Source of the DNA: Pseudomonas fluorescens
GTDB lineage: Bacteria; Pseudomonadota; Gammaproteobacteria; Pseudomonadales; Pseudomonadaceae
Length of the DNA stretch: 64,000 nt
Direction of reading: 5' to 3'
Assembly: GCF_902497775.2 (NCBI RefSeq)
Contig: NZ_OZ024668.1
Span: 4,758,326-4,822,325 of the forward strand
Every line of letters starts with the position of its first letter. The stretch's first letter is position 1. Made by a program: the position numbers and the translations under genes. Shown one piece after another: positions 30,681 to 39,148 of this stretch. The notes under the pieces were generated by a model, which was not told the DNA's origin, searched no databases, and saw nothing but the letters and a program-made list of their open reading frames with translations.

Positions 30681-32073
30681 ATGAGCAAACCGCAAGTATC
30701 CTTCTACAACCTGGCCTGGCGCTGGCACTTTTACGCCGGGTTGTTCGTCGCGCCGTTCATGATCCTGCTGGCGATCACCGGGATCATCTACCTGTTCAAG
30801 CCGCAGCTCGATCCGCTGCTGTACCGCGACCTGATGGTGGTGGAGGCCGGGCATCACCGGCAAAACGCCGACAGCCTGCTGCATCAGGTGCATCAGGCCT
30901 ATCCCAAAGGCCAGGTCAGCCAGTACCTGCCTGCAGCCGCCAGTGATCGCAGTGCACAGTTCGTGGTGCACAACGCTGGCCGCGAACTGAATGTGTTCGT
31001 CGACCCCTACAGCGGCCAACTGCTCGGCGAACAGGACGCAAAGAACAACCTGCAGACCATCGCCCGCGCCCTGCACGGCGAACTGATGATCGGCACCAGC
31101 GGTGACCGCCTGGTGGAACTGGCCGCCGGCTGGGGCGTGGTGCTGGTGGTCTCCGGCCTGTACCTCTGGTGGCCGCGCGGCAAACGCAGCGCCGGGGTGC
31201 TGTGGCCACGCCTGAACGCCCGGGGTCGCCTGCTGTGGCGCGACCTGCATGCAGTCTGCGGTTTCTGGGGCTCGGCCCTGCTGCGGTTTCTGGGGCTCGG
31301 CCCTGCTGCTGTTGATGCTGCTCAGCGGCATGACCTGGACCGGCTTCTGGGGCAAGCAGTACGCCGACCTGTGGAATCGCTTTCCGGCGGCGATGTGGAA
31401 CGACGTGCCGCAGTCCAACCAGCAGGCCCGCGAACTCAACAGCGCCAGCCGCCAGACCGTGCCCTGGGCCATGGAAAACACACCGATGCCGCAATCCGCC
31501 GCCCACGCCGGGCATGCCGGCCACAGCATGGGTTCCAGCGCACCGGCAGCGCCGCAGGTCAGCTTGCAACAGATCGAAGAACTGGCCAGCACCCGCCGCG
31601 TCGAACCGGGCTACAGCATCACCCTGCCGACCAGCGCTGAAGGCGTGTACACCATTGCCGTGTTCGCCGACGACCCGCGCAACGACGCCACCTTGCATGT
31701 CGACCAGTACACCGGCCAGGTCCTGGTCGACGTGCGCTGGCAGGATTACAGCAACGTTGCCCGCGCCACCGAGCTCGGAGTGATGCTGCACGAAGGCAAG
31801 ATGTTCGGCGCGCTGAACCAGCTCATCGTCCTGCTGATCTGCCTGATGATTCTGCTCGGCTCGGTCAGCGGCCTGGTGATGTGGTGGCAGCGGCGCCCCG
31901 CAGGGGGCCTCGGTGTGCCGCCGCTGCGCCATGACCTGCCGCGCTGGAAGACCGCGACGGCGATCATGCTGGTACTCGGCGCGGTGTTCCCGCTGGTAGG
32001 CGGCTCGATGCTGCTGGTGTGGCTGGTGGATCGTTATGCACAACCGCTGGCCCGGACAAATCCGCTAACATGA
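30681..32073 (+). pseudogene. PepSY-associated transmembrane protein, frameshifted by a 25-bp tandem duplication
   Basis: The first part (from ATG 30681, GGGAG upstream) reads a normal PepSY membrane protein (helix FYAGLFVAPFMILLAITGIIYLF, PepSY domain, WGVVLVVSGLYLWWPRGK) up to DLHAVCGFWGSALL, then goes out of frame and stops at 31640. The remaining part (GFWGSALLLLMLLSGMTWTGFWG... to the stop at 32073) continues in another frame. Removing one copy of the 25-bp repeat at 31258-31307 restores a single 455-residue frame. Members of this family sit beside siderophore or copper receptors and may act as inner-membrane reductases. Genuine mutation, phase switch or assembly error are all possible. 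Confidence 0.9.
31256..31309 (+). repeat. 25-bp tandem duplication inside the PepSY gene
   Basis: Two perfect copies lie at 31258-31282 and 31283-31307. The period-25 match extends to 31256-31309, so each junction is bordered by the 4-base direct repeat CTGC. This is the classic footprint of replication slippage between short direct repeats. As 25 is not a multiple of three, it shifts the frame. Confidence 0.97.
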
Positions 32074-32134
32074 GCGCCCGTTTTCAATACGGGCCTGTTT
32101 TCGGCGTCAGCGCCCGCAGGCCCGCAGGACCTTG

Positions 32135-32923
32135 ATGAGCACCCTGAGTATCAGCGACCTGCATTGGTCGCCCCTGGGCCACGGCCATTGCCACCACCAG
32201 TTCCAACTGCGCGACGTTGAGTTGCAGGTCGGCGCCGGCGAATTCGTCGGCCTGATCGGCCCCAATGGCAGTGGCAAGACCAGCCTGCTGCGCTGCGCCT
32301 ACCGTTTCAACAAGCCGGAACGCGGCCAGGTGCGCCTGGGCGAGCATGACCTGTGGCAGCAGTCGTCGCGCTGGTGCGCCCAGCGCATCGCCGTGGTGCT
32401 GCAAGAGTTTCCCGATGCCTTCGGCCTGAATGTCGAGGAAGTCGTCGCCATGGGCCGCACGCCCCACAAAGGCCTGTTCGACGGCGACAGCCAGGAAGAT
32501 CGCCAGTTGGTCCAGGACGCGTTGCAGGCAGTCGGCCTGCAGGGCTTTGACGACCACACCTTCGCCAGCCTGTCCGGCGGCGAGAAGCAGCGAGTGATTC
32601 TCGCCCGCGCCCTGGTCCAGCAGCCCCAGGTACTGATCCTCGATGAGCCGACCAACCACCTCGACCCGCGTTATCAGCTGGAGCTGCTGCAGCAGGTGCG
32701 GCGCCTGGGCATCGGTACCCTGGCGAGCATCCATGACCTGAACCTGGCCGCGGCCTTCTGTGATCGCCTGTACGTGCTCGACCACGGGCGCATCGTCGCC
32801 AGCGGCACGCCTGAACAGGTGCTGACCACCGAGTTGCTGCAGGAGGTGTTCGGCGTACAAGCGCTGATCGACCGCCACCCTCTGGCTGACCACCCACGCC
32901 TTACCTGGATAACCCAGCGATGA
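32135..32923 (+). CDS. ABC transporter ATP-binding protein, FecE/BtuD type
   Basis: 262 residues with Walker A GPNGSGKTS (about 38-46), Q-loop VLQEFPD, signature LSGGEKQRVILARAL, Walker B VLILDEPTNHLD and the switch histidine in IHDLNLAAAF. It powers import of a metal chelate, siderophore or corrinoid. ATG 32135 is preferred over a TTG three bases upstream; a GGA site precedes it. It overlaps the binding-protein gene by 4 bases, so the three ABC genes form one operon. Confidence 0.9.
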   Translation: MSTLSISDLHWSPLGHGHCHHQFQLRDVELQVGAGEFVGLIGPNGSGKTSLLRCAYRFNKPERGQVRLGEHDLWQQSSRWCAQRIAVVLQEFPDAFGLNVEEVVAMGRTPHKGLFDGDSQEDRQLVQDALQAVGLQGFDDHTFASLSGGEKQRVILARALVQQPQVLILDEPTNHLDPRYQLELLQQVRRLGIGTLASIHDLNLAAAFCDRLYVLDHGRIVASGTPEQVLTTELLQEVFGVQALIDRHPLADHPRLTWITQR

Positions 32924-33870
32924 TTCGATCGACCCTGCTGCTCGGCCTGGCCTTGCTGCTGGCCAGCCCCGGCGCTTTCGCCGAGACTACCCAATACCCA
33001 TTGACCGTGCAGAGCTGCAACCGCCAGGTGACCTTCACCAAGGCCCCGGAGCATGCCCTGAGCCACGACATCAACATGACCCAGATGATGCTCGCCCTCG
33101 GCTTGCGTTCGCGCATGGTCGGCTACAGCGGCGTCAGCGGCTGGAAGGCAGTGACGCCACAGCTGCGCAAGCAACTCGACGGCCTGCCGGAGCTGGCGGC
33201 CAAGTATCCGTCGGTGGAAACCCTGCTCAATGCCGATGTCGACTTCCTGTTCGCCGGCTGGGACTACGGCATGCGCGTCGGCGGCGACCTGACCCCGCAA
33301 AGCCTGGCACCGCTGGGCATCCCGGTGTACGAGTTGACCGAATCCTGCGCCTTTGTCATGAAGCGCCCGGCAGCCAGCCTGGAGGACACCTACACCGACC
33401 TGCGCAACCTGGGCAGGATTTTCGACGTGCAGGCGCGTGCCAAGCAGTTGATCGGCGAGATGCAAGACCGCGTCGCCGTGGTCCAGCAGCAGTTGCCGGC
33501 CCAGCGCCCGCGGGTGTTCCTCTACGACAGCGGCGAAGACCGGGCCATGACCTCCGGGCGCCTGGGCATGCCCGAAGCGCTGATCGCCGCAGCCGGCGGG
33601 CGCAATGTGCTCAATGACATCGAGGCCAGTTGGACCCGGGTCAACTGGGAGAGCGTGGTCGAGCGCAACCCCGAGGTCATCGTCATCGTTGACTACGGCG
33701 AAGTCAGCGCCGCGCAGAAGCAGGCGTTCCTCGAACAGCATCCCGCCCTGCAATCGGTGGATGCGATCCGCAACAAGCGCTTCGTGGTCATTCCCTACGT
33801 GGCGGCCACCCCCAGCCTTGAGAACGTCGAAGCCATCGAGACCATCGCCAAGAGCCTGCACGGCGCATGA
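32920..33870 (+). CDS. Periplasmic substrate-binding protein of a metal-chelate ABC transporter
   Basis: 316 residues. Signal peptide 1-21 cut after AFA; two-lobed FecB/BtuF-type fold (VTFTKAPEHALSHDINMTQMMLALGL, VDFLFAGWDYG, NPEVIVIVDYG). The substrate is not evident from sequence: iron-siderophore, corrinoid or another chelate are all possible. The ATG overlaps the preceding stop (ATGA), and the stop overlaps the permease start. Location downstream of oprC and near cob genes hints at metal or corrinoid uptake. Confidence 0.85.
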   Translation: MIRSTLLLGLALLLASPGAFAETTQYPLTVQSCNRQVTFTKAPEHALSHDINMTQMMLALGLRSRMVGYSGVSGWKAVTPQLRKQLDGLPELAAKYPSVETLLNADVDFLFAGWDYGMRVGGDLTPQSLAPLGIPVYELTESCAFVMKRPAASLEDTYTDLRNLGRIFDVQARAKQLIGEMQDRVAVVQQQLPAQRPRVFLYDSGEDRAMTSGRLGMPEALIAAAGGRNVLNDIEASWTRVNWESVVERNPEVIVIVDYGEVSAAQKQAFLEQHPALQSVDAIRNKRFVVIPYVAATPSLENVEAIETIAKSLHGA

Positions 33871-34889
33871 GGTCGGCAAGCTCCCGTCACCGGTTGTTGC
33901 TGCTCGGCCTGTGCGCCCTGCTGCTGGTGTCCTGCGTGGTGTCCCTGGGCTTCGGCTCGGCGCCGGTGCCGGTCGAAGTGGTCTGGCGCGTGCTGCTGTT
34001 CAAGCTGTTCGGCATTACGCCTGAAGTACCGGCGTGGACCACCGGCCAGGAGCATATCGTCTGGCTGATCCGCGTGCCACGCATGCTCCTGGCGGCGCTG
34101 GTGGGCGGCGGTCTGGCGATGATTGGCGCGGTGCTGCAGGCGGTGACGCGCAACCCGCTGGCCGACCCGCACCTGCTCGGTGTCACCTCCGGAGCGACCC
34201 TGGGTGCCGTGCTGGTAGTACTGCATATCGGCGAGTTGCTCGGGGTGCTGACCTTGCCCCTGGCAGCCTTTATCGGCGCGCTGTGCAGCATGCTGCTGGT
34301 GCTGGCCATCGCCAGCCGCCACGGCCGCCTGGACAGCGACCGCCTGCTGCTGTGCGGCGTGGCGGTGGCCTTTGTGATGATGGCGGCGGCCAACCTGCTG
34401 CTGTTTCTCGGCGATCACCGGGCAAGCTCGGCAGTGATGTTCTGGATGCTCGGCGGCCTCGGCCTGGCGCGTTGGGAGCTGCTGCCGATCCCGGCCATCA
34501 GCGTGCTGCTGGGCCTGACCTTGCTGCTGGGCATGGCCCGCTCGCTGAACGCCTTGATGGCCGGCGAGCAGACCGCCGTGACCCTTGGCCTGAATGCGCG
34601 CAAGGTGCGCTTGCTGGCGTTTCTGATCTGCTCGCTGTTGACCGGCGTGCTGGTGGCGATCAGCGGTTCGATCGGCTTTGTCGGCCTGATGGTGCCGCAC
34701 ATTGCCCGGCGCCTTGTGGGTGCCGAGCACAGCCGGCTGCTGCCGGTGTGCCTGCTGCTGGGCAGCCTGTTCCTGATCTGGGTCGACGTTGCCGCGCGCA
34801 CGCTGATCTCGCCCGAGGACTTGCCGATCGGCATCGCCACCGCCGCCATTGGCGGACTGTTCTTTATTGGCCTGATGCGCCGACGTTGA
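33867..34889 (+). CDS. FecCD/BtuC-type ABC transporter permease
   Basis: 340 residues with about nine or ten membrane helices and the family motifs PRMLLAALVGGGLAMIGAVLQAVTRNPLADPHLLG and ISGSIGFVGLMVPHIARRLVG, the latter with the helix that contacts the ATPase. It forms the membrane channel for the binding protein and ATPase encoded just upstream. Overlaps the preceding gene by 4 bases. No TonB receptor other than oprC lies nearby. Confidence 0.9.
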   Translation: MRSASSRHRLLLLGLCALLLVSCVVSLGFGSAPVPVEVVWRVLLFKLFGITPEVPAWTTGQEHIVWLIRVPRMLLAALVGGGLAMIGAVLQAVTRNPLADPHLLGVTSGATLGAVLVVLHIGELLGVLTLPLAAFIGALCSMLLVLAIASRHGRLDSDRLLLCGVAVAFVMMAAANLLLFLGDHRASSAVMFWMLGGLGLARWELLPIPAISVLLGLTLLLGMARSLNALMAGEQTAVTLGLNARKVRLLAFLICSLLTGVLVAISGSIGFVGLMVPHIARRLVGAEHSRLLPVCLLLGSLFLIWVDVAARTLISPEDLPIGIATAAIGGLFFIGLMRRR

Positions 34890-34999
34890 TCACGGTCAAC
34901 ACCGCTCGCGCCTTGAGACGTATTGTCGCGCTAGCGCCAGGAAGGCGCGTGTTAGCCTAGCGGCGCACAACAAGATTGACCTCAACGGAATGCCTGCCT

Positions 35000-36418
35000 A
35001 TGACCGCGAACCTGTCCCCGCAACAGCCCACGCCCGATGACCATGACCACCTGCAACGCAGCCTGTCCAACCGCCATATCCAGCTGATCGCCATCGGTGG
35101 CGCCATCGGTACCGGGCTGTTCATGGGCTCGGGCAAGACCATCAGCCTGGCCGGCCCGTCGATCATCTTCGTCTACATGATCATCGGTTTCATGCTGTTC
35201 TTCGTCATGCGCGCCATGGGCGAGCTGCTGCTGTCGAACCTCAACTACAAGTCGTTCATCGATTTCTCCGCCGACTTGCTCGGGCCCTGGGCCGGCTACT
35301 TCACCGGCTGGACCTACTGGTTCTGCTGGATCATCACCGGCATCGCCGATGTCATCGCGATTTCGGCCTATTCGCAGTTCTGGTTCCCTGACCTGCCGCA
35401 GTGGGCGCCGGCAATTGCCTGTGTCGGCCTGCTGCTTTCGCTGAACCTGATCACGGTGAAGATGTTCGGGGAGATCGAGTTCTGGTTCGCCATGATCAAG
35501 ATCGTCGCCATCGTCGCCCTGGTGGGTACCGGCCTGTACATGGTCATGGCCGGCTTCCAGTCGCCCGCCGGGCGCACCGCTGACCTTGCCAACCTGTGGA
35601 ACGACCAAGGCATGTTCCCCCATGGCCTGATGGGCTTCTTTGCCGGTTTCCAGATTGCCGTGTTCGCCTTCGTCGGCATCGAACTGGTGGGCACCACCGC
35701 TGCCGAAGCGAAGAACCCGGAGCGCAACCTGCCGCGGGCGATCAACTCGATCCCGGTGCGCATCATCGTCTTCTACGTGCTCGCGCTGATCACCATCATG
35801 GCGGTCACGCCATGGCGTGACGTGGTGCCGGGCAAGAGCCCGTTCGTGGAACTGTTCGTGCTCGCCGGCCTGCCGGCAGCGGCCAGTATCATCAACTTCG
35901 TGGTGCTGACCTCGGCGGCCTCCTCGGCCAACAGCGGCGTGTTCTCCACCAGCCGCATGCTCTTCGGCCTGGCCCAGCAGGGTGATGCGCCCAAGCGTTT
36001 CGAGCAGTTGTCCAAGCGCAGCGTGCCAGCCAGCGGTCTGCTGTTCTCCTGCACTTGCCTGTTGGCCGGGGCACTGCTGATGTACGTGATTCCGGACCTG
36101 GTCGAAGCCTTCACCCTGGTAACCACGGTGTCGGCGATCCTGTTCATGTTCGTCTGGTCGCTGATCTTGCTGTCGTACCTGAACTACCGCAAACAGCGCG
36201 CGGCGCTGCACCAGGCCTCGAAGTACAAGATGCCTGGCGGGCGCCTGATGTGCTGGGTGTGCCTGGCGTTCTTCGCCTTCATCCTGGTGCTGCTGAGCCT
36301 GGAGCACGATACCCGCCAGGCGCTGATCGTCACGCCGTTGTGGTTCGTGCTGCTGGCCGTGACCTACCAGTTCGTGCGGCGTAATCGCGCGCTGCTGACC
36401 GCCAACGCCGACAACTGA
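35000..36418 (+). CDS. Amino-acid permease of the APC superfamily (CycA-like)
   Basis: 472 residues, twelve predicted membrane helices. The signature RSLSNRHIQLIAIGGAIGTGLFMGSGKTI and the later FVGIELVGTTAAEAKNPERNLPRAI match the D-serine/D-alanine/glycine and aromatic amino-acid permease family, with CycA the nearest. ATG 35000 is preferred to an upstream TTG (34976); a GGAA site precedes it. Its stop abuts that of the convergent gene so that TGATCA serves both. Substrate not proven. Confidence 0.85.
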   Translation: MTANLSPQQPTPDDHDHLQRSLSNRHIQLIAIGGAIGTGLFMGSGKTISLAGPSIIFVYMIIGFMLFFVMRAMGELLLSNLNYKSFIDFSADLLGPWAGYFTGWTYWFCWIITGIADVIAISAYSQFWFPDLPQWAPAIACVGLLLSLNLITVKMFGEIEFWFAMIKIVAIVALVGTGLYMVMAGFQSPAGRTADLANLWNDQGMFPHGLMGFFAGFQIAVFAFVGIELVGTTAAEAKNPERNLPRAINSIPVRIIVFYVLALITIMAVTPWRDVVPGKSPFVELFVLAGLPAAASIINFVVLTSAASSANSGVFSTSRMLFGLAQQGDAPKRFEQLSKRSVPASGLLFSCTCLLAGALLMYVIPDLVEAFTLVTTVSAILFMFVWSLILLSYLNYRKQRAALHQASKYKMPGGRLMCWVCLAFFAFILVLLSLEHDTRQALIVTPLWFVLLAVTYQFVRRNRALLTANADN

Positions 36419-36967
36419 TCAGTCGAACTTCAAGCCTTCTTGTTCGTACGCCGACGCCGCACGGTCCCACTGCTGTTCCAGTGCGGCGTCGGCCTCGGCT
36501 CGTTGCGCCTCGCTCGGGCCGTCGATGAACACACTGCGGCCCTGGCCAAGGCTCAGGCAGGCATTGATGTCACCACCCCAGATGTAAGGAAGGATCACTA
36601 GAAAACTGTCCGAGTCGACTTCGGCATAGTGCGCCAGTTGCCGCAGCGGCGCCAGCAGTTGCAGCATCTCGCCATAATTGTCGGTGAACTCCAGCACGGC
36701 GAACGTCCACACCCCGGCCTGCTCATCGTAATGACTGCTGTTGCCCGCAGAAAACTCAACCCAGCCTTCGATCAGATCGCCCAGGCTGCAGGAGGCGGTA
36801 CGGTCCAGGTCCTCGGCGGGGAGCTCGCCCGGGCCGTACGCGTCTTTGCTGTCATACCAGCATTGCCAGTCGTCGAACTGCCGCGGGTTGGCCACCGGCG
36901 CGCTCATCGCGGCCTGATAGGCAGCGGGGTTGAGGTTACAGCGAATGTACAGCGACGAAGCTTCCAT
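36419..36967 (-). CDS. Uncharacterised protein, cytosolic-type member of a paralogue pair
   Basis: 182 residues, no signal peptide (MEASSLYIRCNLNPAAYQAAM). It aligns along its length with the protein encoded just upstream at 37022-37603: shared blocks are SLYxRC, FDDWQxWxDS, YGPG, NYGEMLxLLAPLR, DSDSFLV and YIWGGDINACLSL. I do not recognise a described family. Acidic overall, with conserved tryptophans and aromatics. AAGGAA precedes the ATG. It lies 54 bp downstream of its paralogue, so the two are probably co-transcribed. Confidence 0.72.
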   Translation of the reverse strand: MEASSLYIRCNLNPAAYQAAMSAPVANPRQFDDWQCWYDSKDAYGPGELPAEDLDRTASCSLGDLIEGWVEFSAGNSSHYDEQAGVWTFAVLEFTDNYGEMLQLLAPLRQLAHYAEVDSDSFLVILPYIWGGDINACLSLGQGRSVFIDGPSEAQRAEADAALEQQWDRAASAYEQEGLKFD

Positions 36968-37021
36968 CGGGTCTTTCCTTGTTCCGTGGGTGAATATTGA
37001 TCAAACCGAGCTCAGAGAGGC

Positions 37022-37603
37022 TCAGCCTTCTGCTGCCTTGAGCAATTCGGCCAGCACCGCATCGGCCTCGGCGCGTTGCGCTGGGGTCGGCGCCTTGGCG
37101 AACTGGCTGCGGCCGTTGAGGGTCAGGAAGGCGTTGTCGCCGTCGCCCCAGATGTACGAGTAGACCAGCATGAAACTGTCGGAGTCGGCGGCGCAGTACG
37201 GCGCAACGCTGCGCAGGGGCGCCAGCAGCGAGATCATCTCGCCGTAGTTCTCGCTGAACTGCAACAGGGCGAAGCGCCAGGCGCCCGCCTTCTCGTCGTA
37301 CTCCGAGTACGTGCCCCAGCCAGTGACGCCGACCAGCTCTCTCAGGTTTTCTGCCACCAGCGGCCGCAGGTCTTCGCTCCTGACCTTGCCCGGACCATAC
37401 ATCCCCTGGCTGTCGAACCATTGCTGCCAATCGTCGAAGGCGGGCGCCCCGCCCGGCGGCGCGGCCTTGACCTCGGCGTACTGGGCGGCAGTCATGGTGC
37501 AACGAAAATACAGCGAGGACGGCTCGCTGGCCTGCACCTGCCCCATTGCAGCCCATAAGCCGGCCAGCAGCATCCCTGCACGCACGTGTCTGTTCACTGT
37601 CAT
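37022..37603 (-). CDS. Uncharacterised exported protein, partner of the 36419-36967 product
   Basis: 193 residues. Signal peptide 1-25 (HVRAGMLLAGLWAAMGQVQA) cut before SEPSSLYFRC. The mature part matches the neighbouring 182-residue protein: SLYFRCTMTAAQYAEVKAAP, FDDWQQWFDSQGMYGPG, NYGEMISLLAPLR, DSDSFMLVYSYIWG. The ATG at 37603 has AGGGA 5 bases upstream; the longer frame upstream is not supported. A tandem duplication with loss or gain of an export signal has produced a periplasmic and a cytosolic version. Function unknown. Confidence 0.75.
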   Translation of the reverse strand: MTVNRHVRAGMLLAGLWAAMGQVQASEPSSLYFRCTMTAAQYAEVKAAPPGGAPAFDDWQQWFDSQGMYGPGKVRSEDLRPLVAENLRELVGVTGWGTYSEYDEKAGAWRFALLQFSENYGEMISLLAPLRSVAPYCAADSDSFMLVYSYIWGDGDNAFLTLNGRSQFAKAPTPAQRAEADAVLAELLKAAEG

Positions 37604-37763
37604 CGTCCCTGAACGGTGTTGAAGGCGGCGATGATACCCGCGCGAACCAAAGCTGTGCAGAGAACTTTTCCGCGCACCGGCCACAGCGCCATCACGGTGC
37701 AGACATGCTTGCCCGCAACCCTGAATTACCGTGCAAACCCCGCTCCAGACAGCCTCGCGCCAC

Positions 37764-37780
37764 TCGGCACAGCCCTTGCT
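37764..37780 (+). promoter_or_regulatory. Sigma-54 (-24/-12) promoter of the urt operon
   Basis: TCGGCACAGCCCTTGCT has the -24 GG (37766-37767) and -12 GC (37778-37779) separated by exactly 10 bases, one mismatch from TGGCAC-N5-TTGC. It lies 62 bp before urtA. GTGCA half-sites upstream (within 37650-37735) could serve NtrC, as expected for nitrogen-regulated urea uptake. Confidence 0.82.
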
Positions 37781-37842
37781 AACGCTCTTGGGCGAAGTCG
37801 CCATCTGCCCAACAGAACATCCGATTCCATGGAGAGAGCACT

Positions 37843-39108
37843 ATGAAGCGTCGCAGTCTGATCAAGGCCTTTACCCTCAGCGCATCCATCGCGGCGATGG
37901 GCCTGAGCTGGAGCATCCAGGCCGCCGAGACCATCAAGGTCGGCATCCTGCATTCGCTGTCGGGGACCATGGCGATTTCCGAGACCTCGCTCAAGGACAT
38001 GGCCCTGATGACCATCGAACAGATCAACGCCAAGGGCGGAGTCAACGGCAAGCTGCTGGAGCCGGTGGTGGTCGACCCGGCCTCGAACTGGCCGCTGTTC
38101 GCCGAGAAGGGCCGCCAGCTGCTGACCCAGGACAAGGTCGCGGTGGTGTTCGGCTGCTGGACCTCGGTGTCGCGCAAGTCGGTACTGCCGGTATTCGAAG
38201 AGCTCAACGGGCTGCTGTTCTACCCGGTACAGTATGAGGGCGAAGAGATGTCGCCGAACGTTTTCTACACCGGTGCCGCGCCCAACCAGCAGGCGATCCC
38301 GGCAGTGGAGTACCTGATGAGCGAAGACGGCGGCGCCGCCAAGCGCTACTTCCTGCTGGGCACCGACTACGTCTACCCGCGCACCACCAACAAGATCCTG
38401 CGCGCCTTTTTGCACAGCAAGGGCGTGGCCGACAAGGACATCGAAGAGGTCTACACGCCGTTCGGCCACAGCGATTACCAGACCATCGTCGCCAACATCA
38501 AGAAGTTCTCCGCTGGCGGCAAGACGGCAGTCATCTCCACGGTCAACGGCGACTCCAACGTGCCGTTCTACAAGGAGCTGGCCAACCAGGGCCTGAAAGC
38601 CACCGACGTGCCAGTGGTGGCCTTCTCGGTGGGCGAGGAAGAACTGCGCGGCATCGACACCAAGCCGCTGGTGGGGCACCTGGCCGCGTGGAACTACTTC
38701 GAGTCGGTGGATAACCCGGTCAACAGCCAGTTCGTCGCCGACTGGAAAGCCTATGCCAAGGCCAAGAACCTGCCGGGCGCCGACAAGGCGGTGACCAACG
38801 ACCCAATGGAGGCCACCTACGTCGGCATCCACATGTGGGCCCAGGCGGTGGAAAAGGCCAAGTCCACCGATGTCGACAAAGTCCGCGAAGCCCTGGCCGG
38901 GCAGACCTTCAAGGCGCCGTCGGGTTACACCCTGACCATGGACAAGAGCAACCACCACCTGCACAAGCCGGTGATGATCGGCGAGATCCAGGATGACGGC
39001 CAGTTCAACGTGGTCTGGGAAACCGAGCAACCGCTGCGTGGGCAGCCGTGGAGCCCGTTCATTCCAGGCAACGACAAGCGACCGGATTATGCGGTGAAGG
39101 GCAACTGA
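37843..39108 (+). CDS. urtA: Urea ABC transporter, substrate-binding protein
   Basis: 421 residues. The N-terminus KRRSLIKAFTL resembles a twin-arginine signal, followed by a hydrophobic stretch and cleavage near IQA. The mature protein is a type I periplasmic binding protein (IKVGILHSLSGTMAISE, VVFGCWTSVSRKSVLPVFEE, LLFYPVQYEGEE) typical of UrtA. It binds urea in the periplasm. GAGAG precedes the ATG. First gene of urtABCDE behind a sigma-54-type promoter, hence probably induced by nitrogen limitation through NtrC. Confidence 0.96.
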   Translation: MKRRSLIKAFTLSASIAAMGLSWSIQAAETIKVGILHSLSGTMAISETSLKDMALMTIEQINAKGGVNGKLLEPVVVDPASNWPLFAEKGRQLLTQDKVAVVFGCWTSVSRKSVLPVFEELNGLLFYPVQYEGEEMSPNVFYTGAAPNQQAIPAVEYLMSEDGGAAKRYFLLGTDYVYPRTTNKILRAFLHSKGVADKDIEEVYTPFGHSDYQTIVANIKKFSAGGKTAVISTVNGDSNVPFYKELANQGLKATDVPVVAFSVGEEELRGIDTKPLVGHLAAWNYFESVDNPVNSQFVADWKAYAKAKNLPGADKAVTNDPMEATYVGIHMWAQAVEKAKSTDVDKVREALAGQTFKAPSGYTLTMDKSNHHLHKPVMIGEIQDDGQFNVVWETEQPLRGQPWSPFIPGNDKRPDYAVKGN

Positions 39109-39148
39109 CCCGCGATGAGGCCCCAAAGCACACCACAAGGAAACCGTC

